Shown piece by piece: positions 47,028-55,647 of a DNA stretch of 64,000 bases; position 1 is the stretch's first letter, and each line of letters starts with the position of its first letter. The stretch spans positions 2,666,001 to 2,730,000 of the forward strand of contig NZ_WNWM01000002.1 in assembly GCF_009727155.1 (NCBI RefSeq), given 5' to 3'. The translations under genes were made by a program, and so were the position numbers. The notes beneath the pieces are model-generated. The model did no database searches and was not told the origin of the DNA. It worked only from the letters and a program-made list of their open reading frames with translations. This DNA is from Pseudoduganella dura (GTDB taxonomy: Bacteria; Pseudomonadota; Gammaproteobacteria; Burkholderiales; Burkholderiaceae_D).

Positions 47028-49028
47028 TTACCGGAAGTCATCCACCGCCAGGGCAATCCCGCCATGCAGGTGCCAGGCATTGGCATAGCCGAGGCTGCGC
47101 AGGCATCCGGCCGCGCGGGCGCTGCGATTGCCGCTACGGCAGTAGAACACCAGCGGCACGCGCTCGGCCTGCGCCAGCCAGGCGGGCAGCTCGCCGGCCA
47201 GACGGCTCAGCGGGATACTGCTCACTTGCGTGATGCCCTGCCGCCCGCGCATCGGCCAGCCGGATGGCAGCGCGGCGGCGTGCTCGTAGGGTTCGCGCAC
47301 GTCGACCAGCAGCGCGCGCGGGTCGCCATGCAACAGGGTGGCCAGCGCGTGCGCATCGAGGTGCATGTCGGCGGACGGCCCGGCATCGCCGGCGGCATGC
47401 AACAGCGTGCAGACCGCCGATTGCGCATCCGTGGCCGGGCACAGCAATAAATTGGGCGAGAAGACGTCGGGCAAGGAGACGTCGGACAGGATGCCGGCCA
47501 GCCGGGACGGTTCGACGCGGCCGATGAACGCGTGGCGCGGCGCGGCGCCGTCCGGGCCCAGCAGGTAACACAGGCTGTCCTGTCCTGCCGCGACGCGGCG
47601 CAGGCACTGCTCACCCAGGTAGAGGCAGTCGCCAGTGGCCGGCCACGATGCGCCATCGCGCGTGGACAGCGTGGCGGCCACCCGGTAGCCATGGTTGCGC
47701 AGCAGGGTATCGATGCGTTCGGCCAGGGCCGGTTGCGGGTCGATCACGGCACAGGTACCGCTGGCGGCATCGAGCACCAGCCACGTGTGGAGGCCCCCCT
47801 CGGTCAGCTGCAGCAACCCGTCCGGCCGCACCGCGGCCGGTTCGCCGAGCAGGCCGGCCAGGCGCAGCGCCTTGCCGCAGCGGGCGATCCGTGCGCAGGC
47901 TTCGGTAACGGTGGCGTCATCCATCAGCGGCCCGAACGACAGGCGCACGGCGCTGCTGCTGCGCCATTCGGGCAAGCCCATCGCGTCCAGCACATAGGAT
48001 GGCTGCGCCTTCGCGGCCGAGCAGGCGCTGCCCGCCGATACGCGCATCGCGGCGGCATCGAACACGTCGAGCAATTGCCTGCTGGACAGGCCGGGCACGG
48101 AAAAGTTGAGCGTGGTCGGCAGGGCCCTGTCGAACGGCGCATTGAACACGATGCCGGGCAGCGCCAGGCGCAGCGCATCGGCCAGGCGGTCGCGGAAGGC
48201 GCACTGTTCGGCATGGGTACGGAATGTCCCGCCGTGCTCCAGCGCCGCCAGCACGGCGCCGAGCGCCGCGATGCCGGCCATGTTCTCGGTGCCGGAACGC
48301 CAGCCGGTTTCCTGGCCGCCGCCCTTCATCAACGGCGTGAACGGCGCGCCGGCACGCACGTACAGCATGCCGGTGCCCTTCGGCGCATACAGCTTGTGGC
48401 CGGAAAACGGCGCGTAATCGATGCGGGTGCCGGCAAGATCTAGCGGCAGCTTGCCCAGCGCCTGCACGCAGTCGACCATCCACAGGGCCGGACTTCCTTC
48501 GAGCGCGGCGGCGATGCCGGCCAGGTCGGAGATCACGCCGGTTTCATTGTTGGCCGCCATCGTGCAGACGAATGCGGCATCCGGTGCCAGCCGGCGCAGC
48601 GCATCGAGATCATGGCGGCCGTCCGCCCCGACCGGCAGCGCGACGAGGTCCAGGCCCAGCCCCAGCAATGTGTTCCAGTGCGCCAGGCTTTCCGGCACGG
48701 CCTTGTGTTCGGTGGCGCCGTAGACCAGCAGCGTGCCGGCCGGCTCGCCGGCGGCGCGGCGCGCCCGCACCGCGCACAGCGCGGAGAGCACGGCGGTCTG
48801 GATGCCTTCGGTGGCGCCGCTGTTGAACATCAACCGGCCGGCACCGGCGCCGACCACCCGATGGGCGCGGGCGCGCGCCGCATCCAGCACCGCCCTGGCC
48901 TTCAGCCCGGTGCCGTGGGTGCTGCTGGGGTTGCCGTAATGGTCTTCCATCGCGTGCACGGCGGCGCGCAGCGCGGCAGGGAGGACGGCCGTCGTGGCGT
49001 TGCCGTCGAGGTAGATTTCATTGTTCAT
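47028..49028 (-). CDS. Cysteine desulfurase fused to a degenerate metallo-beta-lactamase-like part and a rhodanese
   Basis: 666 residues in three parts. Residues 1-395: class V aminotransferase/cysteine desulfurase with the PLP Lys212 (SGHKLYAPKG) and mobile-loop Cys336 (SAGSACSAAK). Residues about 403-545 resemble the start of a glyoxalase II-type fold (TWLVLDAASGTCAVIDP), but the metal motif HxHxDH is missing (ATLSTRDGASW). Residues 555-666: rhodanese with Cys630 in YCRSGNRS. It could take sulfur from cysteine and pass a persulfide to the rhodanese Cys. The target is unknown. Faces away from the Lrp gene. Confidence 0.85.
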   Translation of the reverse strand: MNNEIYLDGNATTAVLPAALRAAVHAMEDHYGNPSSTHGTGLKARAVLDAARARAHRVVGAGAGRLMFNSGATEGIQTAVLSALCAVRARRAAGEPAGTLLVYGATEHKAVPESLAHWNTLLGLGLDLVALPVGADGRHDLDALRRLAPDAAFVCTMAANNETGVISDLAGIAAALEGSPALWMVDCVQALGKLPLDLAGTRIDYAPFSGHKLYAPKGTGMLYVRAGAPFTPLMKGGGQETGWRSGTENMAGIAALGAVLAALEHGGTFRTHAEQCAFRDRLADALRLALPGIVFNAPFDRALPTTLNFSVPGLSSRQLLDVFDAAAMRVSAGSACSAAKAQPSYVLDAMGLPEWRSSSAVRLSFGPLMDDATVTEACARIARCGKALRLAGLLGEPAAVRPDGLLQLTEGGLHTWLVLDAASGTCAVIDPQPALAERIDTLLRNHGYRVAATLSTRDGASWPATGDCLYLGEQCLRRVAAGQDSLCYLLGPDGAAPRHAFIGRVEPSRLAGILSDVSLPDVFSPNLLLCPATDAQSAVCTLLHAAGDAGPSADMHLDAHALATLLHGDPRALLVDVREPYEHAAALPSGWPMRGRQGITQVSSIPLSRLAGELPAWLAQAERVPLVFYCRSGNRSARAAGCLRSLGYANAWHLHGGIALAVDDFR

Positions 49029-49127
49029 CCGGATAGATTAACGGGTAACGACGGAGCAGCCATCCCAAAAAACCTTGCATCGACGGCATAATGAGAACAT
49101 TCATCCTTATATTCCGACGAAAGCAGC

Positions 49128-49616
49128 ATGAACGATCTGGACAAGTTCGATTACGCGATCCTGGGCGCCCTGCAGGTGGACGGCACGTTATCCGTGGCCG
49201 AGCTGGCGGAGAAGGTAGGACTGACCAGCACGCCGTGCTGGAAGCGCATGAAACGGCTGCAGGATGCCGGCTACCTGGACCGCCGCGTGGCGCTGGTCAA
49301 CCGCCGCAGGGCCGGGCTGCCGGTCACCGTGTTCGTCAGCGTGCGCACCAGCCAGCACGACGAACAATGGCTGGCGAAGTTCGCCGCCGCCGTCGTCGCG
49401 CTGCCGGAAGTGATGGAATTCCACCGGATGAGCGGCGATGTCGATTACCTGCTGAAGGTGGTGACCACCGATATCGACGGCTACGACCGGTTCTACAAGA
49501 AGCTGATCCGGGTGGCGAACCTGACCGGCGTATCGTCGGCCTTTTCGATGGAACAGATCAAGTACACGACGGCGTTGCCGCTGGATCTGGTCTCGCATGG
49601 GGCCGGCATGGGATAA
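49128..49616 (+). CDS. Lrp/AsnC-family transcriptional regulator
   Basis: 162 residues. An N-terminal helix-turn-helix (AILGALQVDGTLSVAELAEKV, then STPCWKRMKRLQDAGYLDRR) is followed by a RAM ligand-binding domain. These regulators respond to amino acids and often control the gene transcribed away from them. Here that is the desulfurase-rhodanese gene 99 bases to the left, so cysteine or a related amino acid is a reasonable ligand guess. The HPP-CBS gene begins 7 bases after the stop. Confidence 0.9.
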   Translation: MNDLDKFDYAILGALQVDGTLSVAELAEKVGLTSTPCWKRMKRLQDAGYLDRRVALVNRRRAGLPVTVFVSVRTSQHDEQWLAKFAAAVVALPEVMEFHRMSGDVDYLLKVVTTDIDGYDRFYKKLIRVANLTGVSSAFSMEQIKYTTALPLDLVSHGAGMG

Positions 49617-49623
49617 TCCAAAG

Positions 49624-50802
49624 ATGCATGCAAGATCTTTATTTAGTGCGCTGCTGCCCGCCCCCAGCACGGCCAGCACCACGGAACGCCTGCGCGCCAG
49701 CGCCGGCGCCCTGCTGGGACTCCTCGTTACCGGTACCGTCGCCCACCTGATGCTGGGGGACGACGCCATCTGGCTGGTGGCGCCGATGGGCGCCTCGTCG
49801 GTGCTGCTGTTCTGCGTGCCGGCCAGTCCGCTGGCGCAGCCATGGTCCGTCATCGGCGGCAACGTGATTTCCGCCCTCGTCAGCGTGGCCTGCGTGCGCT
49901 GGCTGGGCCACCTGATGCCGATGCCCGCGCTGGCGGCGCTGGGCACCGCGCTGGCGATCGCCGTGATGTTCTTCACGCGCTGCCTGCACCCGCCCGGCGG
50001 CGCGGCGGCGCTGACGGCCGTGATCGGCGGCCCTGCCGTGCACGCGGCGGGCTTCTCGTTCGCCCTGGGCCCGGTACTGCTCGATTCCGTGCTGCTGGTC
50101 AGCGCGGCGATCATGTACAACAACCTGACGGGGCGGCGCTATCCACACGCCCAGATGCTGAGTCACCCGAACCCGCATGCCACGAAAGACGATGTGCCGA
50201 CGGTGCGCCTGGGCTTCAAGCCGGAAGACCTCGATGCCGTGCTGCGGCGCTACGGCCAGGTGCTCGACATCAGCCGCGACGACCTGGAGGCGCTGTTCCT
50301 GCAAACCGAACTGCGCGCCTACCAGCGCCGCTTCGGCGTGATCACCTGCGGCGACATCATGTCGCGCGACGTGGTGACGGCCGAATTCGCGACACCGCTC
50401 ACCGAAGCGTGGCAGGCCATGCGCGGCCGCCATATCGCGGCGCTGCCGGTGCTCAATCCCGCCCGGCGCGTGATCGGCATCGTGACGCAAGGCGATTTCC
50501 TGAAGCACGGCGGGCTGGACGATTACCGCGGCATGCGCGAGAAATTGAAGGAGTTCCTGAAGCCTTCCGGTCTGTCGCACTCGGAAAAGGCCGAGGTGGT
50601 GGGACAGATCATGACACCGCGGCCCCGCGTGGCCCGGACCGATACGCCGATCGTGGACCTGGTGCCGCTGATGGCCGATGCGGGCCTGCACCATATCCCG
50701 GTGGTCGACGGCGAGCAGCGCTTCGCCGGCATCGTCACGCAATCGGACGTGGTGGCGGCGCTGTACGAACACCGGCTGGTCGAGGCCTCGCAGCCGGCCT
50801 AA
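49624..50802 (+). CDS. HPP-family membrane protein with CBS pair
   Basis: 392 residues. Four to five membrane helices with HPPGGAAALTAVI (the HPP motif, about residues 122-134), then two CBS domains (about 245-305 and 325-385; CGDIMSRDVVTAE and VGQIMTPRPRVAR). HPP proteins have been linked to nitrite transport in plastids and cyanobacteria. CBS pairs bind adenosyl ligands. The start at 49624 begins the family sequence (an open frame extends upstream to 49597). Inverted arms CCGGCCT/AGGCCGG (50794-50832) span its stop and the end of the convergent gene. Confidence 0.85.
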   Translation: MHARSLFSALLPAPSTASTTERLRASAGALLGLLVTGTVAHLMLGDDAIWLVAPMGASSVLLFCVPASPLAQPWSVIGGNVISALVSVACVRWLGHLMPMPALAALGTALAIAVMFFTRCLHPPGGAAALTAVIGGPAVHAAGFSFALGPVLLDSVLLVSAAIMYNNLTGRRYPHAQMLSHPNPHATKDDVPTVRLGFKPEDLDAVLRRYGQVLDISRDDLEALFLQTELRAYQRRFGVITCGDIMSRDVVTAEFATPLTEAWQAMRGRHIAALPVLNPARRVIGIVTQGDFLKHGGLDDYRGMREKLKEFLKPSGLSHSEKAEVVGQIMTPRPRVARTDTPIVDLVPLMADAGLHHIPVVDGEQRFAGIVTQSDVVAALYEHRLVEASQPA

Positions 50803-50832
50803 GCGAGCGGAGCCTGGCTCGTGGCAGGCCGG

Positions 50833-51177
50833 TCAGGTGAACTTTTCGTTGCGGCGGCGGCTCTTCAGCGCCAGCAAAACCGCGCCAGCCAGCAGCATGC
50901 CCCACGTGCCCGGCTCCGGCACCGCGACTGCAGGAGTGGCAGGCATGGGAGGGGCGCTTGCAGCCGGCGGCGCTGCGGCGAATGTCGTGGTGGGGATGCC
51001 CTCCAGGCAGGCACCCAGGCAGCCGGCGGAATCGCCGGCATGCCAGGGAGCCGGTGCGCCCGGTACCAGCGTGGTGGGTTGACCGTTCCAGTCGATCGAT
51101 TGCACAGGGCCAGCCACCGCGGCCGCCGGCATGGCGAGCACCGCGGCCAGCAGCCCGGCGGCGAACACTATTTTCAT
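50833..51177 (-). CDS. Small PEP-CTERM protein
   Basis: 114 residues. Signal peptide MKIVFAAGLLAAVLAMPAAAVAG, a short mature region with two Cys (GCLGACLEG), an Ala/Pro-rich linker, then VPEPGTWGMLLAGAVLLALKSRRR, the sorting signal. The mature part is only about 60 residues, so it is probably a small matrix or surface peptide. AGGAG lies five bases before the ATG, with the same AGGAGCAAGCATG context as the gene at 32843. Convergent with the HPP-CBS gene. Confidence 0.85.
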   Translation of the reverse strand: MKIVFAAGLLAAVLAMPAAAVAGPVQSIDWNGQPTTLVPGAPAPWHAGDSAGCLGACLEGIPTTTFAAAPPAASAPPMPATPAVAVPEPGTWGMLLAGAVLLALKSRRRNEKFT

Positions 51178-51425
51178 GCTTGCTCCTGGAATATATTAAA
51201 AAACGGCGTTGGCCCGATGCATGGATGGGGCCGCCGTTATTTTAATGACATGCCGGGCAGTTCCCTACCGCCGGTACAAACCATTACATTTTATTTAAGC
51301 CATAGGACATTCCCCAGTCTTCGCCCTTGCCAACCGTTACCTGCCATGCCGGCATTCCTCCTTTGCGCCAGATCGCTTATGCTTGCAACGTTCCTTTCCA
51401 ACCACACATATTCGGAAAATCACGC

Positions 51426-53243
51426 ATGAAGCACTGTAGTCACCTGGGCGCGCTGGCGGCCGCCCTGCTGCTGGCCTTTGGCCCCGCCCACGCCGCGCCG
51501 CAGGCAGCCGGCACGCCGGCCGGCAAGGTTTCCGCCGCCGTCTCGGCCGCGGAAACCAGGAAATTCCTCGCGCTGGCCGACGAGTATTACGACGCCATCG
51601 CCCGTTTCGAACCGGTCAATGCCACCGACAACGGCGACAACCGCTTCGACGACCAGATCGGCATGGCGATCTCGCCTGCCGAACGCGCCAGGCAGTTTGC
51701 GCGCTACCGCGACTACACCCGGCGCCTGGGGCAGATCGACCGCCACAAGCTGACGCACCGCGACCGTATCAACTACGACGTGCTGGCCTTCGAGCTCAAG
51801 ACGCTGCTGTCGTACGCGCCCTACCCGGCCCACCTGTTGCCGGTCAGCCAGATGGACAGCCTGCCGGTGACGCTGGCGAACTTCGCCAGCGGCGAAGCAT
51901 CCCAGCCGCTGACCACCGTGAAGCAATACCGCGCCTACCTGAACCGGCTGACGCAGCTGCCGGCCTGGATCGACCAGGCGATCGTCAACATGAAGGAAGG
52001 CATGCGCACCGGCGTGACGCAGCCTAAGGCCATCATGGTGTCGGCGCTGCCGCAGTTCAGGAAGCTCGTCAGTACCGTGCCCGAGCAGAGCATTTACTAC
52101 ACCCCCGTGCGCCGGATGCCGGCCGCTTTTGCTGCTGCCGACAAGGCGCGCCTGGCGGCCGACTACCGCGCCGCGGTCTTGAAGCTGCAGCCGGCGCTGG
52201 CGCGGCTGGCCGCGTTCATCGAAAACGACTATATTCCGGCCTGTCGCACGTCGACCGGTTTCTCGGCCGTGCCGAACGGGGGCGCCTGGTACCTGGTGCG
52301 CGTTGCCGATGCCACCACCACCGACCTGACGCCGGAAGCGATCCACGAGACCGGCCTGAAGGAAGTGGCGCGTATCCAGGCCGAATTCGCGCGGCTGGGC
52401 CCGCAACTGGGCTACGACGGCCCGCCGGCAGGGCTGCCGGTGTGGGTCTCGCAGCAGCCGCGCTTCTTCCCGTTCAAGACGGAAGAGGAAGTGCAGGCCG
52501 TCTATCGCAAGCTGGATGGCGTGCTCGACGAGAAGCTGCCCGCGATGTTCACGCTGCTGCCGAAGGCAAAGCTGGACCTGCGGCTGGAACCGGAGCTGTC
52601 GCGCGATACGGCGTCCGACCATTACACGGCGCCCGCCGCGGATGGGTCGCGGCCGGGCGTGTTCTGGTCGGTGGTCACCGATCCCGCGAAGTATGGCAAC
52701 ACGGGCATGACGACTCTGTTCCTGCATGAGGGCAAGCCGGGCCACCACTTCCACATCGCGCTGATGCAGGAACTGGGCTTGCCGAACTTCCGCAAATTCG
52801 GCGGCAACACGGCATTCACGGAAGGCTGGGCCCTGTATGCGGAAACGCTGGGCCGCGAGATGCGGCTGTTCGACGATCCGGCGCAATACTTCGGCCACCT
52901 GAACGACGAACTGCTGCGGGCAACGCGCCTGGTGGTCGATACCGGCATGCATGCCAAGGGCTGGACGCGCGAGCAGACGATCCAGTACATGAAGGACACG
53001 CTGGGCTACGACGCGGTGGCGCGCAGCGAGACGGAACGCTACATGGCCTGGCCGGGCCAGGCGCTGGCATACAAGATCGGTGCGTTGAAGATCATGGCGT
53101 TGCGCCAGAGGGCGCAGGAGGCGCTGGGCGACAAGTTCAGCCTGCCGGCCTTCCATGAACAGGTGCTGGGCGACGGCACTTTGCCGCTGAGTTTGCTGGA
53201 AGCGAAGATCGACCACTGGATCGCGCAACAGCGCCCGCAGTAG
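51426..53243 (+). CDS. DUF885-family predicted metallo-hydrolase
   Basis: 605 residues with a signal peptide (MKHCSHLGALAAALLLAFGPAHA). DUF885 proteins have a metallopeptidase-like helical fold. The motif LHEGKPGHHF and the downstream FTEGWALYAE carry the putative metal ligands. Reaction unproven, probably peptidase. The start at 51426 is chosen over an upstream in-frame ATG at 51327 because it gives the signal peptide. Single gene. Confidence 0.88.
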   Translation: MKHCSHLGALAAALLLAFGPAHAAPQAAGTPAGKVSAAVSAAETRKFLALADEYYDAIARFEPVNATDNGDNRFDDQIGMAISPAERARQFARYRDYTRRLGQIDRHKLTHRDRINYDVLAFELKTLLSYAPYPAHLLPVSQMDSLPVTLANFASGEASQPLTTVKQYRAYLNRLTQLPAWIDQAIVNMKEGMRTGVTQPKAIMVSALPQFRKLVSTVPEQSIYYTPVRRMPAAFAAADKARLAADYRAAVLKLQPALARLAAFIENDYIPACRTSTGFSAVPNGGAWYLVRVADATTTDLTPEAIHETGLKEVARIQAEFARLGPQLGYDGPPAGLPVWVSQQPRFFPFKTEEEVQAVYRKLDGVLDEKLPAMFTLLPKAKLDLRLEPELSRDTASDHYTAPAADGSRPGVFWSVVTDPAKYGNTGMTTLFLHEGKPGHHFHIALMQELGLPNFRKFGGNTAFTEGWALYAETLGREMRLFDDPAQYFGHLNDELLRATRLVVDTGMHAKGWTREQTIQYMKDTLGYDAVARSETERYMAWPGQALAYKIGALKIMALRQRAQEALGDKFSLPAFHEQVLGDGTLPLSLLEAKIDHWIAQQRPQ

Positions 53244-53250
53244 TGTATTT

Positions 53251-53280
53251 CTCGGTGACCGGTTGCTCGGTGACCGGTTG
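53251..53280. repeat. 15-bp perfect tandem duplication
   Basis: CTCGGTGACCGGTTG occurs twice head-to-tail, 8 bases after the DUF885 stop. Confidence 0.9.
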
Positions 53281-53376
53281 TTTCGTGTCTGGTGGTTCAG
53301 TATCTGCCGAGGTTGCTGCTCGGCGGCTACGCTGCATTGTTTGGGCAGGCGTGGCGCATTCCGGGCGGTGGCTGCA

Positions 53377-53847
53377 TTACTTCTTCAACGCATAGCGCCC
53401 GATGCGTTTCAACACCAGTTCCGGCAGCGCCTTGATCTGTTTCGTATGGCTGGCGAACACAAGCTGCTGGCGGCCTTGCGCTACCAGCTCGCCGTTCGCA
53501 TAGAAGCGGAACTCGAGCCAGAACGAGCAGCGCTTGACATCGTAGCTGTTGACTTCGCACGTGATGTCCTGGAAGGGAAAGGTTTCCTGCAAAAAATCCT
53601 GCTGTGCATGCTTGGTGATGAACACCCCTTCCTGCTGCAACATGTCGCGTGAAATGCACTCGTAGAACCATTTTTCGCGGCAGATCCCCTGCCATTCGAA
53701 ATAGCGCGCAAAATACGTATTCCCATAGGCGTTCGAGTCTTTCAGGTAGATCGACAGCTGATGATGGAACGTCAGTTCCGCATTGCTGTTGGCGTCGTTT
53801 GCGACCTTTGCTTCAACATTGGCTTCGACGTTGGCATGCATAAACAT
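53377..53847 (-). CDS. Hotdog-fold acyl-CoA thioesterase-like protein
   Basis: 156 residues. After a low-complexity start (ANVEANVEAKV) the hotdog thioesterase pattern begins: NAYGNTYFARYFEWQGICRE, similar to the N-loop and helix of the CalE7/DynE7-like and 4HBT thioesterases. These hydrolyse acyl thioesters. GGAG lies about seven bases before the ATG at 53847. Divergent from the 7TM histidine kinase gene with about 200 bases between. Substrate unknown; an acyl chain or polyketide intermediate is possible. Confidence 0.75.
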   Translation of the reverse strand: MFMHANVEANVEAKVANDANSNAELTFHHQLSIYLKDSNAYGNTYFARYFEWQGICREKWFYECISRDMLQQEGVFITKHAQQDFLQETFPFQDITCEVNSYDVKRCSFWLEFRFYANGELVAQGRQQLVFASHTKQIKALPELVLKRIGRYALKK

Positions 53848-53942
53848 GATTTTCTCCTGTGAAGTATTTGCCGGCCGCCGGCAGGGGTTTCGACACGATG
53901 CCGAACACCTCTACTTTTTGCCTTAAAGCATTATTCTCTTTT

Positions 53943-53963
53943 GACTAAGCGCAACACTTAGTC
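53943..53963. promoter_or_regulatory. Inverted repeat between thioesterase and kinase genes
   Basis: GACTAAG (53943-53949) and CTTAGTC (53957-53963), a perfect 7-base stem with a 7-base loop, overlapping a TTGACT (53941-53946). It may be an operator for either gene. Confidence 0.45.
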
Positions 53964-53977
53964 GGATATGGGGAACT

Positions 53978-53993
53978 TGGCACGCACTTCGCC
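53978..53993 (+). promoter_or_regulatory. Possible sigma-54 promoter before the 7TM kinase gene
   Basis: TGGCACGCACTTCGCC: GG (53979-53980) and GC (53991-53992) are 12 bases apart. The upstream half is perfect. One mismatch (C for T) lies next to the -12 GC. Start would be near 54004, 46 bases before the ATG. Confidence 0.45.
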
Positions 53994-54049
53994 ATTTTCT
54001 GTTGCTAAGATCGCTTGCCTGTTCACTGTAATCTCCCAGAGGAGCGCAC

Positions 54050-55477
54050 ATGTATTCGATCTTGCCGGGCTTGGTATCGCTGGTGTTCATCAGCTACGGC
54101 GTCTATGTGCTGAACTCGCGCGGCGCGAACCGCGCCAGCCTGACCTTCTTCCTCATCTGTATCACCACGTTCAGCTGGCAGGCGGCATGGGCATTGATGT
54201 TCCAGGTTCACAATGCCGACACGGCGCTGGTGCTCGCACGGCTGGGCTACCTGCCGATCCTTTTCCTGCCGACCACGCTGTATCACTTCATCGCGGAACT
54301 GACGGGCCGCCGCACCGAGCGCTCCCTCGTGCAGGCCAGCTATGCGCTGGCCGGGGTGCTGGCCCTGCTGATCCCCACCACGGACTGGCTGCTGTCCGGC
54401 CTGTATCCCTATTTCTACGGTTTTTACCCGAAGGCCGGCTGGCTGCATCCGGTGCACCTGCTGCAGACCACGGCCGTGATCCTGCGCGGCCTGTTCCTGC
54501 TGTACCGCCGCCAGCAGGTGGCGCTGTCGACCGAGAAGGCGCGGCTGCGCTACTGCTTCGTCAGCATCCTGATCTACGCCGTGGCATCCATCGATTACCT
54601 GTGCAACTACGGCGTGGAGTTCTACCCGCCGGGCGTGCTGTTCATCGCCGCCAGCCTGGGCCTGATCGCCCAGGCGATGGTGCGGCACAACCTGCTGGCC
54701 GATCCGCTGGCCACCGCGGCCAGCATCGCGCACGAGGTGCGCACGCCGCTCGCCACGATCCGCAGCCAGTCGCGCGTGCTCGCGCGCAACCTGCCCGAGT
54801 TGATCGCCGGCTACCGGCGCTCGCAGGCGCCGGGCCTGAACGACGAGCAACTCGACTACCTGAGCGACATCGCCCGGCATATCGAAGCCGAAGTATCGCG
54901 CTCCAACTTCATCGTCGACATGCTGCTGGCATCGGCGCGCGTGGGCTCGCTCGAACGCGACAATTTCGCGCTGCATTCGGTCAAGCAGGTGGTCGACGAA
55001 GCGCTGGCCTGCTACCCGTTCACCGACCGGGAACGGGAAAAAGTCAGCGTGCGGCTGAGCGCGGATTTCCGCTTCTACGGGTCCGACACGCTGCTGGTCT
55101 ACGTGCTGTACAACCTGCTGAAGAATGCCCTGCACGCGGTCAAGACCAAGGGCAACGGCGCGGTGGTGATCGAGTGCTACAAGGATTTCGACCAGAACAT
55201 GCTGGTCGTGACCGATACCGGCCACGGCATTGCCGCCGATGTGCTGCCGCACGTGTTCGAGCCGTTCTATACGACGCGCAAATCCGGCGGCGGCACCGGC
55301 ATGGGCCTGGCGTTCTGCCACAAGGTGGTAACGGCCTTCGGCGGCACGATCTCCTGCGAATCCGAAGTGGGCAGCTATACGCGCTTCGCGCTCGGCTTTC
55401 CGCTTGAGCGCGCGCTGCCGGCCCAGGCGACCGGCCAGCACCTGGGCGATTTTCCGCTGCCCGACCAGGCCAAATAA
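54050..55477 (+). CDS. 7TM sensor histidine kinase (HisKA_7TM-like)
   Basis: 475 residues. Seven membrane helices (residues about 5-215), with LYHFIAELTGRR after helix 3 as in HisKA_7TM proteins. Then the H-box SIAHEVRTPLATI (His228), N-box LYNLLKNALHAV, G1 VTDTGHGIA, F-box FEPFYTT, G2 GGTGMGLAF and an ending FGGTISCESEVGSYTRFAL. That ending resembles autoinducer kinases of the CqsS/LuxN/JqsK type. No receiver domain is attached and no regulator gene lies beside it. AGGAG precedes the ATG. Signal unknown; a hydrophobic ligand is plausible. Confidence 0.85.
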   Translation: MYSILPGLVSLVFISYGVYVLNSRGANRASLTFFLICITTFSWQAAWALMFQVHNADTALVLARLGYLPILFLPTTLYHFIAELTGRRTERSLVQASYALAGVLALLIPTTDWLLSGLYPYFYGFYPKAGWLHPVHLLQTTAVILRGLFLLYRRQQVALSTEKARLRYCFVSILIYAVASIDYLCNYGVEFYPPGVLFIAASLGLIAQAMVRHNLLADPLATAASIAHEVRTPLATIRSQSRVLARNLPELIAGYRRSQAPGLNDEQLDYLSDIARHIEAEVSRSNFIVDMLLASARVGSLERDNFALHSVKQVVDEALACYPFTDREREKVSVRLSADFRFYGSDTLLVYVLYNLLKNALHAVKTKGNGAVVIECYKDFDQNMLVVTDTGHGIAADVLPHVFEPFYTTRKSGGGTGMGLAFCHKVVTAFGGTISCESEVGSYTRFALGFPLERALPAQATGQHLGDFPLPDQAK

Positions 55478-55534
55478 GCACAGCGGCAAGCGGGCCGAAA
55501 AGCGGGCCGGAGAGGTGGATCGGCCAAGTGATCC

Positions 55535-55611
55535 AGGCAAGCAGGCAGACGAGTAGGACAGACGAGTAGGACAGACGAGTAGGACAGGCAAACAGGACAG
55601 GCAAGCAGGCC
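55535..55611. repeat. 13-bp tandem repeat, about six units
   Basis: Three exact units AGACGAGTAGGAC (55547-55585) lie between degenerate units AGGCAAGCAGGC (55535-55546), AGGCAAACAGGAC and AGGCAAGCAGGCC (to 55611). It sits in the gap after the 7TM kinase gene. Confidence 0.9.
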
Positions 55612-55647
55612 AGTCATGCCAGGCAGGCGCGACTTGCGCGACGGGCA

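Noticed and set aside
55535-55611. CRISPR-like array
   Set aside because: Units are 13 bases head-to-tail with no spacers and no cas genes nearby.
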